DNA from: CAYFUR01 sp964346275
GTDB lineage: Bacteria > Sumerlaeota > Sumerlaeia > SLMS01
NCBI GenBank assembly: GCA_964346275.1
Contig: CAYFUR010000094.1
Coordinates: 1-14,393 of the forward strand
DNA: 14,393 nt
Direction of reading: 5' to 3'
In this document: positions 6,427-13,991 of the stretch, one piece after another
Numbering within the stretch: the first letter of the stretch is position 1
Layout: each line of letters begins with the position of its first letter
The notes under the pieces: model-generated
Told to the model about the DNA's origin: nothing
Database searches by the model: none
What the model saw: only the letters and a program-made list of their open reading frames with translations
Translations under genes and position numbers: made by a program

Positions 6427-7788
6427 ATGGCAGTCGAAATCAAAATTCCGAGTCTCGGGGAATCCATCAACGAGGTTGTTCTCGCACAATGGCTGAAGGA
6501 AGACGGGGAATATGTCGAGAAGGACGAGCCGGTCGTCGAGCTGGAAACTGATAAGGTCAATCAGGAACTGACGGCGGAGGAAGCCGGCGTCATGCACCAG
6601 AGTGCCCAGGAAGGGGACACCCTTTCTGTCGGTGATGTTGTCGGTTCGATCGAACCGGGCGGAAAAGAAGAGGCCTCCGAGGAAGAAAAAGAAGAAAAGC
6701 CCGCAAAAGAGAAGAAAGAGAAAAAAGAGAAGGAAGAAGATCAGCGCGAAGAACCCTCTGAGGAGAAACCCAAGAAAACCAAAAAGAAAAAAGAAGATGC
6801 GGGCGGAAAGGAAGAACAGCCCCGCCGTATCACACCAGTCGCCCGGAAAATGGCCGAAGAGTATGACGTGAAAGTCGATGAGCTCGAAGGACATGGGCCC
6901 GGAGGGCGGATTACCCGGGAAGATGTGGAGAATTACCTCGAGCAGAAACAAGAGGGCGGCGGGGAGAAAGAAGAAGAGAAGAAGGAGAAGTCACCCCGTG
7001 CCGAGCCTGTCATGGTGAAAGAGGAGCGGAAGGCCAGGGAGCCCGAGCCAAAACCGATGACCAGCGAAGAGCGCGCAGGGCGTGGCGAGCGCAACACCCG
7101 CCGGGAGCGTATTTCCCAGCTGCGCAAGCGCGTGGCAAGCCGCCTGGTCGAAGTTCAACAAAATGCGGCCATCCTGACGACCTTCAACGAGGTCGATATG
7201 ACCGCCGTCATGGATGTCCGATCCAGATATAAAGAGGCTTTTAAAGAGAAGCATGGCGTGAGCCTCGGCCTCATGTCGTTCTTTGTGAAAGCCTCGGTTG
7301 AGGCGCTGAAGGCCTATCCCCGCGTCAATGCCCAGCTCCAGTCAGACGAAATTCTCTATCATGACTATATGGACGTCGGCATCGCCGTGGGAAGCGACCG
7401 CGGCCTGGTGGTTCCTGTCCTCCGGAACGCCGAAAAGCGCAGCTTCGCCGAAATCGAATTCGCGATCAGGGATTTTGCCGCGCGGGCCCAGAATGGCAAG
7501 CTCACGCTTGAGGAGCTTCAGGGAGGAACCTTCACGATCACAAATGGGGGCGTGTATGGCTCCATGCTTTCGACTCCCATCATCAATCCGCCCCAGAGTG
7601 GCATCCTGGGAATGCACAACATCGTCAAGCGGCCCATGGCCCTCAATGACGAGGTGAAGATCCGGCCGATGATGTATGTGGCGCTCAGCTATGATCACCG
7701 GCTGATCGATGGGAAGGAAGCCGTCAGTTTTCTGGTTCGCCTGAAGGAATGTCTGGAAAATCCCGAGAGAATGCTGATTGAAGTCTGA
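6427..7788 (+). CDS. sucB: Dihydrolipoyllysine succinyltransferase, E2 of 2-oxoglutarate dehydrogenase
   Basis: A 453-residue E2 core subunit that moves the succinyl group from lipoyl-lysine to CoA. The lipoyl domain (2-76) has the target lysine K43 in ELETDKVNQEL. The E1/E3-binding domain is at about 133-171 (RRITPVARKMAEEYDV...GPGGRITREDVENYL). The catalytic acyltransferase domain is at about 223-453, with the active-site SYDHRLIDGKEAV (H424, D428). The ETDKV lipoyl motif, the catalytic domain and the sucA neighbour support succinyl rather than acetyl transfer. The two linkers (78-132 and 173-222) are extremely rich in Lys and Glu instead of the usual Ala/Pro. An SD-like AGGAAGAGG (6408-6416) precedes the ATG by 10 bases. 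The gene is closed by a strong terminator at 7818. Confidence 0.95.
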   Translation: MAVEIKIPSLGESINEVVLAQWLKEDGEYVEKDEPVVELETDKVNQELTAEEAGVMHQSAQEGDTLSVGDVVGSIEPGGKEEASEEEKEEKPAKEKKEKKEKEEDQREEPSEEKPKKTKKKKEDAGGKEEQPRRITPVARKMAEEYDVKVDELEGHGPGGRITREDVENYLEQKQEGGGEKEEEKKEKSPRAEPVMVKEERKAREPEPKPMTSEERAGRGERNTRRERISQLRKRVASRLVEVQQNAAILTTFNEVDMTAVMDVRSRYKEAFKEKHGVSLGLMSFFVKASVEALKAYPRVNAQLQSDEILYHDYMDVGIAVGSDRGLVVPVLRNAEKRSFAEIEFAIRDFAARAQNGKLTLEELQGGTFTITNGGVYGSMLSTPIINPPQSGILGMHNIVKRPMALNDEVKIRPMMYVALSYDHRLIDGKEAVSFLVRLKECLENPERMLIEV

Positions 7789-7817
7789 GTTTTCGCCTTG
7801 CCTCGAAAAAAAAGTTC

Positions 7818-7851
7818 GCCCCTCTGGACTCCTCTCCAGAGGGGCCTTTTT
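7818..7851 (+). terminator. Strong intrinsic terminator after sucB
   Basis: A perfect 11-bp stem, GCCCCTCTGGA (7818-7828) with TCCAGAGGGGC (7835-7845), has a 6-base loop CTCCTC and is followed by C and five Ts (7847-7851). A run of eight As at 7806-7813 precedes it, so it might also work on the opposite strand. It ends the sucAB unit 30 bases after the stop. Confidence 0.93.
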
Positions 7852-7945
7852 GATTTGGGCTATATGGTTCAATTGGTTGTCTTTAGCCATATTTCCCTGC
7901 CATGATTGCGAGGCCTTTTGATTGCGTGTTTCTTGTCGTCTCCAC

Positions 7946-7974
7946 TTGACAGGAAGCCATTAGCAAGCAATAGT
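7946..7974 (+). promoter_or_regulatory. Sigma-70-type promoter for rpoN
   Basis: A consensus -35 TTGACA (7946-7951) is followed by exactly 17 bases and AATAGT (7969-7974), which matches four of six bases of the -10 consensus. It lies just after the sucB terminator and about 85 bases before the rpoN ATG, so it would give a leader of about 80 bases. It is the best promoter-like site in the window. Confidence 0.55.
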
Positions 7975-7999
7975 CCACTTATTGTGCCTGGAAATTGCT

Positions 8000-8015
8000 T
8001 GGCTTCTGGAATGCA
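8000..8015 (+). promoter_or_regulatory. Possible -24/-12 (sigma-54) site in the rpoN leader
   Basis: TGGC (8000-8003) and TGCA (8012-8015) place the invariant GG (8001-8002) and GC (8013-8014) ten bases apart, the spacing sigma-54 needs. The flanking positions of the consensus (AC after TGGC, first T of TTGC) do not match. The site is 45 bases before the rpoN start and could allow autoregulation. As a degenerate match it may well be chance. Confidence 0.22.
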
Positions 8016-8060
8016 GCAAAAAACAACCCCGTGAAAATCACGCGCTAGAAAATACCCCCT

Positions 8061-10016
8061 ATGGCTCTCTCGCTTCAGCAAGTCCAAAAACAGACCCAGC
8101 GGCTGATCATGACGCCGCAGATGCAGCAGTCCATCCAGCTCCTTCAGATGAACTCCATGGACTTGGAGCAGCTTATCCGGGAGGAAATGCTGGAAAACCC
8201 CTTTCTCGAATCGGCGGAAGATGAAGAATCCCTCGAAAGCGAGCCCGAAACGGACGATGACGTTGAGCTGATCGCCCCAGAGGCCGAAGAATCCGGGTTG
8301 TCCGAAGAAGCCAAGGAAAAGGCCAAGGAAGAAAGCGTCCCCGAGGAAGCTCCGGAACGGGAGGAAAAGAGTAAGGATCAGGACGATCTCCTGGACCCCG
8401 CGAACCAGTCCGAGGGAAGCGACGATTTCGAAACGTTCAAGGAAACCGATGTCGATTGGAGCGAAGAATTTTCCGATAGCGACACAATTTCCTATGGCAG
8501 CACTCGAGAGGATTTCGAAGAGAACGACTTCACAACCTATACGGGAGCCACGGAAAGCCTTTACGACAACTTGACGCGCCAACTCCATCTCTCCGCCCTC
8601 GGAGGGAGGGACTTCGAAATCGGCGAATTCATTATCGGCAACCTGAACTCCGATGGCTACCTGGACTGCACATTACCCAACCAGTGCCTGATGCTCGGTT
8701 TTCCGGCGGAACTCGTCATGCCGGAAATCGCCGGCCCGGCGGAGAAGGTGGACCAAGCTCTGAGGAAGTTGCTCGCCAACATGCATGAAGGCCAGAGCCC
8801 CGAGGCCTTTACGGGCATGAAGCGCAAGGAACTCCTTCTGCGGGTCACCGCGGACTACATCGGCGAGCCCTACGACCGCGTGGCCTCGATGAAGAAAGAC
8901 GAGCAGCTTCGCCACCTCATCGCCAAGCGAATGAAACGCGATTACGAAGAAATCGCCGAAATCCCCGCCATCGATCTGGTGTTGGAAGTCATCGGCTTCC
9001 GGCTCGATGTCCGCGGCGACGAGGTTTTCGACGTGCTGGATGTGATTCAGGAATTCGAGCCAACAGGCATCGCGGCCCGCGACCTGGGCGAATGCCTGCG
9101 CCTCCAGTGCGAGGAACAGGGAATCCGCAACCGCCTGCTCTACAAGGTTCTGGAGGACCATCTTTCGGATCTGCAGCAGAAGCGCTTTCGCGAAATCGCC
9201 AAGGAGCTGGAAGTCTCCGAGGACAAAATCGTCGAGATTTTCCAGACGATTTCCCACCTGAATCCCAAGCCAGGCAGCTCCAAGACAAAAGACTCCCCCC
9301 AGTATATCACCCCCGACGTCTACGTGAAGAAAGTGGACGGGAAGTACATGTATTTCCTGAACGAGGGGGATGCCGGGCGGCTGAAAGTCGCTTCCAATTA
9401 TCGCCGGATGATGAATCACAGCAAGCCGCGCCGCGGACAGAAAGCCGCACAGAGGCGAGAAGCCGCGAACACGGCGGAAAAAGAGGCGCGAGGCGGCAAC
9501 GGCTGGGAGCACTTTGGCGGCACGGATGCGGACTATGCCTCGGAGAAATACAAGAATGCCGTCTGGCTGATCCGAAATATTGAAAAGCGCAAGTCCACGA
9601 TTCTCCGCGTCACCGAAGCCATCATGGACTATCAGAAGGAATTCCTGGAAAAAGGGATAGAGTACCTTCGGCCGCTGACGCTTCGCGATATCGCCGAGCG
9701 CGTTGGAATGCACGAATCCACGATTGCCCGCGTCACGACGAAGAAATACGTGGAAACACCGCGCGGGTTGTTCGAGTTGAAATACTTTTTCTCCAGCGGC
9801 CTGGAGACGGATGAAGGCGAGGCGGCCTCTTCGCGCTCGATCAAGGAATTGCTGACCCAGATGATCGATAATGAAGACAAGCGCCGTCCACTCAGCGACC
9901 AGAAAATCGCCGATATGCTTCGCACAAAGGGCTTTCAAATCGCCCGCCGCACCGTGGCGAAATACCGCGAGCAGTTGCGCATTCTGCCCGCCAAGTTGCG
10001 CAAGGAAGTGAAGTAG
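8061..10016 (+). CDS. rpoN: RNA polymerase sigma-54 factor RpoN, with large insertions
   Basis: A 651-residue sigma-54, against roughly 480-500 in most bacteria. It directs core polymerase to -24/-12 promoters and needs AAA+ enhancer-binding activators. Region I (1-50) is the classic glutamine/leucine-rich activator-contact segment (QTQRLIMTPQMQQSIQLLQM...LEQLIREEMLENPFLE). Residues 51-160 are a long acidic region II. The core-binding domain begins at LYDNLTRQLHLSA (168-) and IGNLNSDGYL (192-201), then is split by about 100 extra residues before VLDVIQEFEPTGIAARDLGECL (325-346). A second insertion (about 451-490, basic then Gly-rich) precedes KYKNAVWLIRNIEKRKSTILRV. The HTH/core region LRPLTLRDIAERVGMHESTIARV...TPRGLFELKYFFS is intact, as is the RpoN box ARRTVAKYRE (628-637). 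The gene stands alone between two terminators. No SD precedes the ATG; a small hairpin (8030-8042) does. Confidence 0.96.
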   Translation: MALSLQQVQKQTQRLIMTPQMQQSIQLLQMNSMDLEQLIREEMLENPFLESAEDEESLESEPETDDDVELIAPEAEESGLSEEAKEKAKEESVPEEAPEREEKSKDQDDLLDPANQSEGSDDFETFKETDVDWSEEFSDSDTISYGSTREDFEENDFTTYTGATESLYDNLTRQLHLSALGGRDFEIGEFIIGNLNSDGYLDCTLPNQCLMLGFPAELVMPEIAGPAEKVDQALRKLLANMHEGQSPEAFTGMKRKELLLRVTADYIGEPYDRVASMKKDEQLRHLIAKRMKRDYEEIAEIPAIDLVLEVIGFRLDVRGDEVFDVLDVIQEFEPTGIAARDLGECLRLQCEEQGIRNRLLYKVLEDHLSDLQQKRFREIAKELEVSEDKIVEIFQTISHLNPKPGSSKTKDSPQYITPDVYVKKVDGKYMYFLNEGDAGRLKVASNYRRMMNHSKPRRGQKAAQRREAANTAEKEARGGNGWEHFGGTDADYASEKYKNAVWLIRNIEKRKSTILRVTEAIMDYQKEFLEKGIEYLRPLTLRDIAERVGMHESTIARVTTKKYVETPRGLFELKYFFSSGLETDEGEAASSRSIKELLTQMIDNEDKRRPLSDQKIADMLRTKGFQIARRTVAKYREQLRILPAKLRKEVK

Positions 10017-10064
10017 GGCGAAGTGAGGTCGCTTTCTTTCCTTCAATCAAGTTCCTACGCCAAT

Positions 10065-10094
10065 GGCTCCGCTTCCACGCGGAGTCTTTTTTTT
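10065..10094 (+). terminator. Intrinsic terminator after rpoN
   Basis: GGCTCCGC (10065-10072) pairs with GCGGAGTC (10079-10086), seven Watson-Crick pairs and one G-T, with loop TTCCAC. It is followed directly by eight Ts (10087-10094). It lies about 50 bases after the rpoN stop. Confidence 0.92.
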
Positions 10095-10151
10095 ACGATC
10101 TCGCTCCCGAAGAAACGGCGCTGCAAATTCCTTGCGGCACCAGAGGTCCTT

Positions 10152-10164
10152 GGGACACTGTCCC
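10152..10164. repeat. Palindrome GGGACACTGTCCC
   Basis: A perfect 6-bp inverted repeat around a central C, in the 105-base gap between the rpoN terminator and the DUF5009 gene, and followed by a C-run. It is 36 bases before the TTG start and could be an operator for that gene, or one copy of a dispersed palindromic repeat. I did not see another copy in this window. Confidence 0.35.
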
Positions 10165-10199
10165 CCCCGGTGACGCCAATACTTTAAGGATCAGAAGTT

Positions 10200-11675
10200 T
10201 TGAGCGAAAAACCAGTCCAGCAATCTGCTCCCAGGGCCCTGGCACTTGATGCTCTGCGCGGCCTGGCGATCCTCGGCATGTGCCTGTCGGGACGGGTGCC
10301 GTTCGGCGATCTTGCCCTTCCGGCCTGGATGTACCATGCCCAGGAGCCGCCGGCCGCTCTTGGTAAGGCCCATGGATTGCCGGGTTACACGTGGGTTGAT
10401 CTGGTTTTCCCCCTCTTTCTGTTTTCCATGGGGGTGGCTTTCCCCTTTGCCATGTCTTCCCGCCTGCGCCGTGGCTTTTCCCATGGGCGAATTCTGCTGG
10501 GAGTGGCCGGGCGCACGGTGCTGCTGGGTTTCTTTGCCCTCTATTTCCAGCATGTGAACCCGTGGGCCTTGAGTGTCGAGGAGACCGTTGGTCATGCAAA
10601 GGAGGCGCTCGGTTTTGTGCCCTTTTTTGCTAGTAATAAATTTATGCTTGCTTTTTTGGGGTTTCTGCTTCTCTTCCCTGTCTATACACGCTTGCCAAAA
10701 TCCTGGCCGCAATGGGCACACTGGTCAACGCGGGCCATCGGGGCCGTCCTGGTTGCGGCCTTTCTCTGGTTTCTCCGCTATCCCGAGGGAGGCGGTTTCA
10801 GCCTCGGACGCAGCAACATCATCCTCGTTGTTCTGACCAACATGGTGCTCTTCGGGTCGGTGATCTGGCTTTTCACACGGGGGAGCATCGCCGCCCGGCT
10901 GGCGTGCCTGGCGATTGGCGTCTACGGCCACTGGGCGAATTATTACGACGCTCCGTTCGAGGGCGTGCTCTCCTGGACGCCGCTGCCCTGGATCTACCAG
11001 GTCGCTTACCTGAAATACCTCCTGATCGTGATTCCCGGAACCATCATTGGCGATCAGCTCTACGCCTGGATGAAGGCGCCGAAAGACGAGAAATCCCCCG
11101 CATGGGACGGCTGGCATCTGGGCGCAATCAGCTTTGCCGCCGCGGCTGTGGTCATCGGGGTGCACATTGGCCTGCATGCCCGCGTGGTGTTTGTAACCGC
11201 TGCCGGGACGGTCGGTGTGCTCCTCGCCATGAAAGGACTCTTCAGCAGCCCCGCCGTGGCGAGCGAACGTTTGCTCCGGTCCTTTTATCTCTGGGGCTCG
11301 CTCTGGTTGATTGTTGGCCTGCTCCTCGAGCCGGCCGAGGGGGGCATCGCCAAAAGCCCCTCGACGTGGACCTATTATTTCACCAGTCTGGGCCTCTCGA
11401 TTTTTTGCCTGATCGCGTTTCTTGTATGGATCGATTTGTTTCACCGGGAACGCTGGTTCGGGTTGCTGATTCTCCCGGGGCAGAATCCCATGCTGGCCTA
11501 TCTCGGCATCAACAACCTGATGGAGCCGATCTTCCAGCTCAAGCCCCTGGCGATGGTCGGACAGAAGCTTTATGTGACTCCCTGGCTCGCGGGCCTGTGG
11601 GGTTTCATCAAGACAGTTGGGCTCGCCATTTTGACCAGCGTCTTCACGAAACTGAGGATCTACTGGCGAACCTGA
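10200..11675 (+). CDS. Multi-pass membrane acyltransferase, DUF5009/HGSNAT-like
   Basis: A 491-residue inner-membrane protein with about ten or more hydrophobic segments. The N-terminal LALDALRGLAILGMCLSG (14-31) and HGLPGYTWVDLVFPLFLFSMGVAFPFA (58-84) are the signature of the DUF5009/heparan-alpha-glucosaminide N-acetyltransferase (HGSNAT, NagX) family, and GQNPMLAYLGINNLM near the C-terminus also fits. Family members are thought to carry acetyl groups across the membrane onto amino-sugar termini. The histidines at 46 and 58, just before the TWVDLVFP segment, sit in the stretch that holds the active His in HGSNAT. The start is TTG 10200 with AAGGA (10186-10190) nine bases upstream; no earlier ATG is in frame. 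It is a single gene after the rpoN terminator with no sugar-metabolism neighbour in view. The substrate is unknown. Confidence 0.85.
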   Translation: MSEKPVQQSAPRALALDALRGLAILGMCLSGRVPFGDLALPAWMYHAQEPPAALGKAHGLPGYTWVDLVFPLFLFSMGVAFPFAMSSRLRRGFSHGRILLGVAGRTVLLGFFALYFQHVNPWALSVEETVGHAKEALGFVPFFASNKFMLAFLGFLLLFPVYTRLPKSWPQWAHWSTRAIGAVLVAAFLWFLRYPEGGGFSLGRSNIILVVLTNMVLFGSVIWLFTRGSIAARLACLAIGVYGHWANYYDAPFEGVLSWTPLPWIYQVAYLKYLLIVIPGTIIGDQLYAWMKAPKDEKSPAWDGWHLGAISFAAAAVVIGVHIGLHARVVFVTAAGTVGVLLAMKGLFSSPAVASERLLRSFYLWGSLWLIVGLLLEPAEGGIAKSPSTWTYYFTSLGLSIFCLIAFLVWIDLFHRERWFGLLILPGQNPMLAYLGINNLMEPIFQLKPLAMVGQKLYVTPWLAGLWGFIKTVGLAILTSVFTKLRIYWRT

Positions 11676-11698
11676 CTGTTCTCTACCAAGTTTTTATT

Positions 11699-11780
11699 GG
11701 GCGAAACGAAAATAGGCATTGAGGGCAAGGGCCATGATTGTCTAACCAAACGCCCTTGCTTTCGCCCTCGCATGGGCGAA
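11699..11780 (+). promoter_or_regulatory. Leader with competing helices before the arginine operon
   Basis: This lies in the 145-base gap before the NTPase gene. GGGCGAAA (11699-11706) can pair with TTTCGCCC (11760-11767), stacked directly on GCAAGGGC (11725-11732) with GCCCTTGC (11752-11759). The same TTCGCCC (11761-11767) can instead form a perfect 7-bp hairpin with GGGCGAA (11774-11780). The two states exclude each other, as in attenuators. No T-run follows the 3' hairpin, so control would act by Rho or translation, or the inner stem may simply be the 3' end of the DUF5009 transcript. No clear promoter or ArgR box was seen. Confidence 0.35.
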
Positions 11781-11820
11781 TGACCATCTCCTTGCGTATC
11801 CACGACTTAAGAGGACCAGC

Positions 11821-12936
11821 TTGCCAAACGAAGACGGGCAAAAAAGGAACGAAATCGAAGCGCGGGCCAAGACGCCCTCGCTGAAATTTCACCGGAAGAT
11901 TCGCATCGGCCGTATCGGTTCAGTGACATCTCCCGCCCGCGTCGGCCAGATAGCCGAGGTGGCCGAGGATATTGCCTGCGAAGAAGGGGCAGTTGTTGTA
12001 GTCCGCGCTCTGGGCGAGCGAAAGGTTTATGGTGAGCTGGAACTCCCGACGGGCCGCATGGCCAAGGTGGTGACGGGGAACATCCTGGCCGGCGTGCTTG
12101 GTGCCCGCCAGGCGCTTCACGGCTACATGGGCGATGTGCCGGAAACGCTGAAAGCCGGAGATACGATCTACCTGCTCAATATCGGCGGGGTGATGGGGAC
12201 CTTTAACTCGGCGGGGAAGGCGCGCGGAGCCCCGATCCCCTGCGAAGTCCTTGGCCAGGTGATCCGGAATGGGAAGCGTCTGAATATCAAGGACTTCGCC
12301 CTGCCCCCCTGCGACGAAGTCCTGGACCAGGGGCCGCCGATTGTCCTCGTGCTCGGCACCTGCATGAACAGCGGTAAGACCTATGCCGCGGCGGAGGTGA
12401 TCCGGCTGCTGAGCTATAGCGGTGTTCGCATTGCGGCGGGTAAGCTCTCGGGCGTCGCAGCGCTTCGCGATACACTGGCCATGGGCGATAACGGAGCGGT
12501 GGCCACGGCGTCCTTTCTCAACTGTGGCCTTCCCAGCACGGTGCATGCAACGGATCTCGCCGCAGTGGCTCGTTCGGTCATCGCCGAGTTGGAACGCAGC
12601 GCCCCCGACCTGATTATCCTCGAACTGGGTGACGGCGTCATCGGCGGCTATCACCTCGACAGCATCCTCAAGGATGCGTCGATTCACCGGCGCACGAAAG
12701 GCCGGATCCTGTGTGCCAACGACCTGGTGGGCGCTTGGGGCGGCATCAATTTCCTGACCGACCTGAACCACCGCCCGGAGATCGTGAGCGGCCCCGTGAC
12801 AGACAACGAGGTGGGTACGACGTATATCTCTCGTGAGATGCAGATTCCTTGCGCCAACGCGCGCAATGAACCCGTGGATCTGGCCCAGAAGGTGGCCGAC
12901 ACCGCGGGAATCGACAGGAAAGTTCTCGAAGGATGA
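11821..12936 (+). CDS. P-loop NTPase of unknown function, first gene of arginine operon
   Basis: A 371-residue soluble protein. Start TTG 11821 has an AAGAGGA SD (11809-11815); the first ATG is far inside. Residues 25-160 look like a beta-rich domain (KIRIGRIGSVTSPARVGQ, VVVVRALGERKVYGELELPTGRM, DTIYLLNIGGVMGTFNSAG). Residues 172-371 are a P-loop domain: IVLVLGTCMNSGKTYAAAEV with Walker A GTCMNSGKT (179-187), GKLSGVAALRD (207-216), LNCGLPSTVHATD (233-245), and a Walker-B-like strand DLIILELGDGV (263-273). This recalls the DUF1611/dethiobiotin-synthetase-like group that includes DgcN, a D-glutamate N-acetyltransferase; the resemblance is from pattern memory only. Its stop overlaps the argC start by four bases (ATGA), implying translational coupling and a role linked to arginine synthesis. 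The exact function is not known. Confidence 0.8.
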   Translation: MPNEDGQKRNEIEARAKTPSLKFHRKIRIGRIGSVTSPARVGQIAEVAEDIACEEGAVVVVRALGERKVYGELELPTGRMAKVVTGNILAGVLGARQALHGYMGDVPETLKAGDTIYLLNIGGVMGTFNSAGKARGAPIPCEVLGQVIRNGKRLNIKDFALPPCDEVLDQGPPIVLVLGTCMNSGKTYAAAEVIRLLSYSGVRIAAGKLSGVAALRDTLAMGDNGAVATASFLNCGLPSTVHATDLAAVARSVIAELERSAPDLIILELGDGVIGGYHLDSILKDASIHRRTKGRILCANDLVGAWGGINFLTDLNHRPEIVSGPVTDNEVGTTYISREMQIPCANARNEPVDLAQKVADTAGIDRKVLEG

Positions 12937-13982
12937 GCGAAAAAATCCGCGTTTCCATCCTTGGCGCCACAGGTTACGGCGGGGGAGAGCTGCTGCGCTT
13001 CCTTCTCCCGGATAGCCGGTTTGAGGTTGTTTACGCGACCAGCCGGAAACAGGCGGGTGTTCCCGTCCCCGAGGTGCATCGGAACCTGGAGGGGTTGACG
13101 GATCTGGAATTCTCCAGCCCGCAAGAGAGGGAAATCGCCGGCGCTTCCGACTATATCATCGGCGCACTGCCCCACGGCGCATCGGCGGAAACCCTGGCAC
13201 CTTTCGCTGACCAGGGGAAACGCGTTGTGGATCTGAGCGGAGACTTCCGGCTGAAAGACAAGGACGTCTATACGAAATGGTATAAGCGCGAGCATCCACG
13301 TCCAGACCTCCTGTCGAAGGCGGTCTACGGCTGCCCGGAAATCTATGCGGAGCAGATACGCGAAGCGTCCCTTGTGGCCTCGCCGGGGTGCTTTGCAACA
13401 GCGGTAAACCTCGCGCTGCTGCCCATCGCCCGAAAAGGCATGGCCAAGGGGACCCCCGTTGTTGTGGCGATGACCGGGTCGACCGGCTCCGGGGCGGAAG
13501 CGAAGCCGGGGACGCACCACCCAACGCGGGCAGAGACGCTGCGGCCCTACAAGTTTCTCAAACACCAGCACACGCCCGAGATCGTTCAACTCATGGCGGA
13601 AGCGGGCTCAGCCTTGGATGGGCTTTCGTTCATTCCAATCTCCGCCCCCATCATTCGGGGAATTCTGGCCACGGTGTCCATCGATTTGACCGATCCCGCG
13701 GCTGCGGAAGATGCCGAGGCGATTTACAAAGATTTTTACCAGGAAAAGCCGTTTGTAAAGGTGCTCGCCTCGCGGGAACCGGAGTGCGCCCCCATTGCCG
13801 GAACGAATTACGCCGAGTTGCGCGCGCGGCTTGGCGAGGACGGGCGCTTGCATGTGGTCAGTTGTATAGACAACCTAGTAAAGGGCGGCGCCGGGCAAGC
13901 GATTGAATGCCTCTATCTGATGGCAGGACTCGACCCCGCCGGCCGGCAGGCCCCTTTGGCCTGGCCTGGAATGTGGCCCTAA
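12933..13982 (+). CDS. argC: N-acetyl-gamma-glutamyl-phosphate reductase
   Basis: A 349-residue NADPH-dependent reductase that converts N-acyl-gamma-glutamyl phosphate to the semialdehyde, the third step of arginine synthesis. The Rossmann motif GATGYGGGELLRFL is at 11-24, LPHGAS at 79-84, VVDLSGDFRLKD at 98-109, the catalytic cysteine C153 in SPGCFATAVNLALLP, and the active-site histidine region KHQHTPEIVQL (210-220). The segment GSTGSGAEAKPGTHHPTR is close to both ArgC and LysY types; the carbamoyltransferase directly after it favours arginine over lysine. It starts at ATG 12933, overlapping the NTPase stop by four bases. The next gene begins 9 bases after its stop. The acyl group may be acetyl or succinyl (see the carbamoyltransferase). 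Confidence 0.94.
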   Translation: MSEKIRVSILGATGYGGGELLRFLLPDSRFEVVYATSRKQAGVPVPEVHRNLEGLTDLEFSSPQEREIAGASDYIIGALPHGASAETLAPFADQGKRVVDLSGDFRLKDKDVYTKWYKREHPRPDLLSKAVYGCPEIYAEQIREASLVASPGCFATAVNLALLPIARKGMAKGTPVVVAMTGSTGSGAEAKPGTHHPTRAETLRPYKFLKHQHTPEIVQLMAEAGSALDGLSFIPISAPIIRGILATVSIDLTDPAAAEDAEAIYKDFYQEKPFVKVLASREPECAPIAGTNYAELRARLGEDGRLHVVSCIDNLVKGGAGQAIECLYLMAGLDPAGRQAPLAWPGMWP

Positions 13983-13991
13983 GGAGACCGA

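Noticed and set aside
8673..10046. 457-codon open frame on the - strand
   Set aside because: It is antisense to rpoN, whose motifs are unmistakable, and would read through the rpoN stop without any domain of its own.
10239..10254. TGGCACTTGATGCTC as a sigma-54 promoter
   Set aside because: The -12 GC is out of register with the -24 GG, and the site is inside the DUF5009 coding region.
10712..11722. 336-codon open frame on the + strand overlapping the DUF5009 gene
   Set aside because: It is a shifted frame rich in Arg, Pro and Gly. The overlapped frame has the family motifs and membrane segments.
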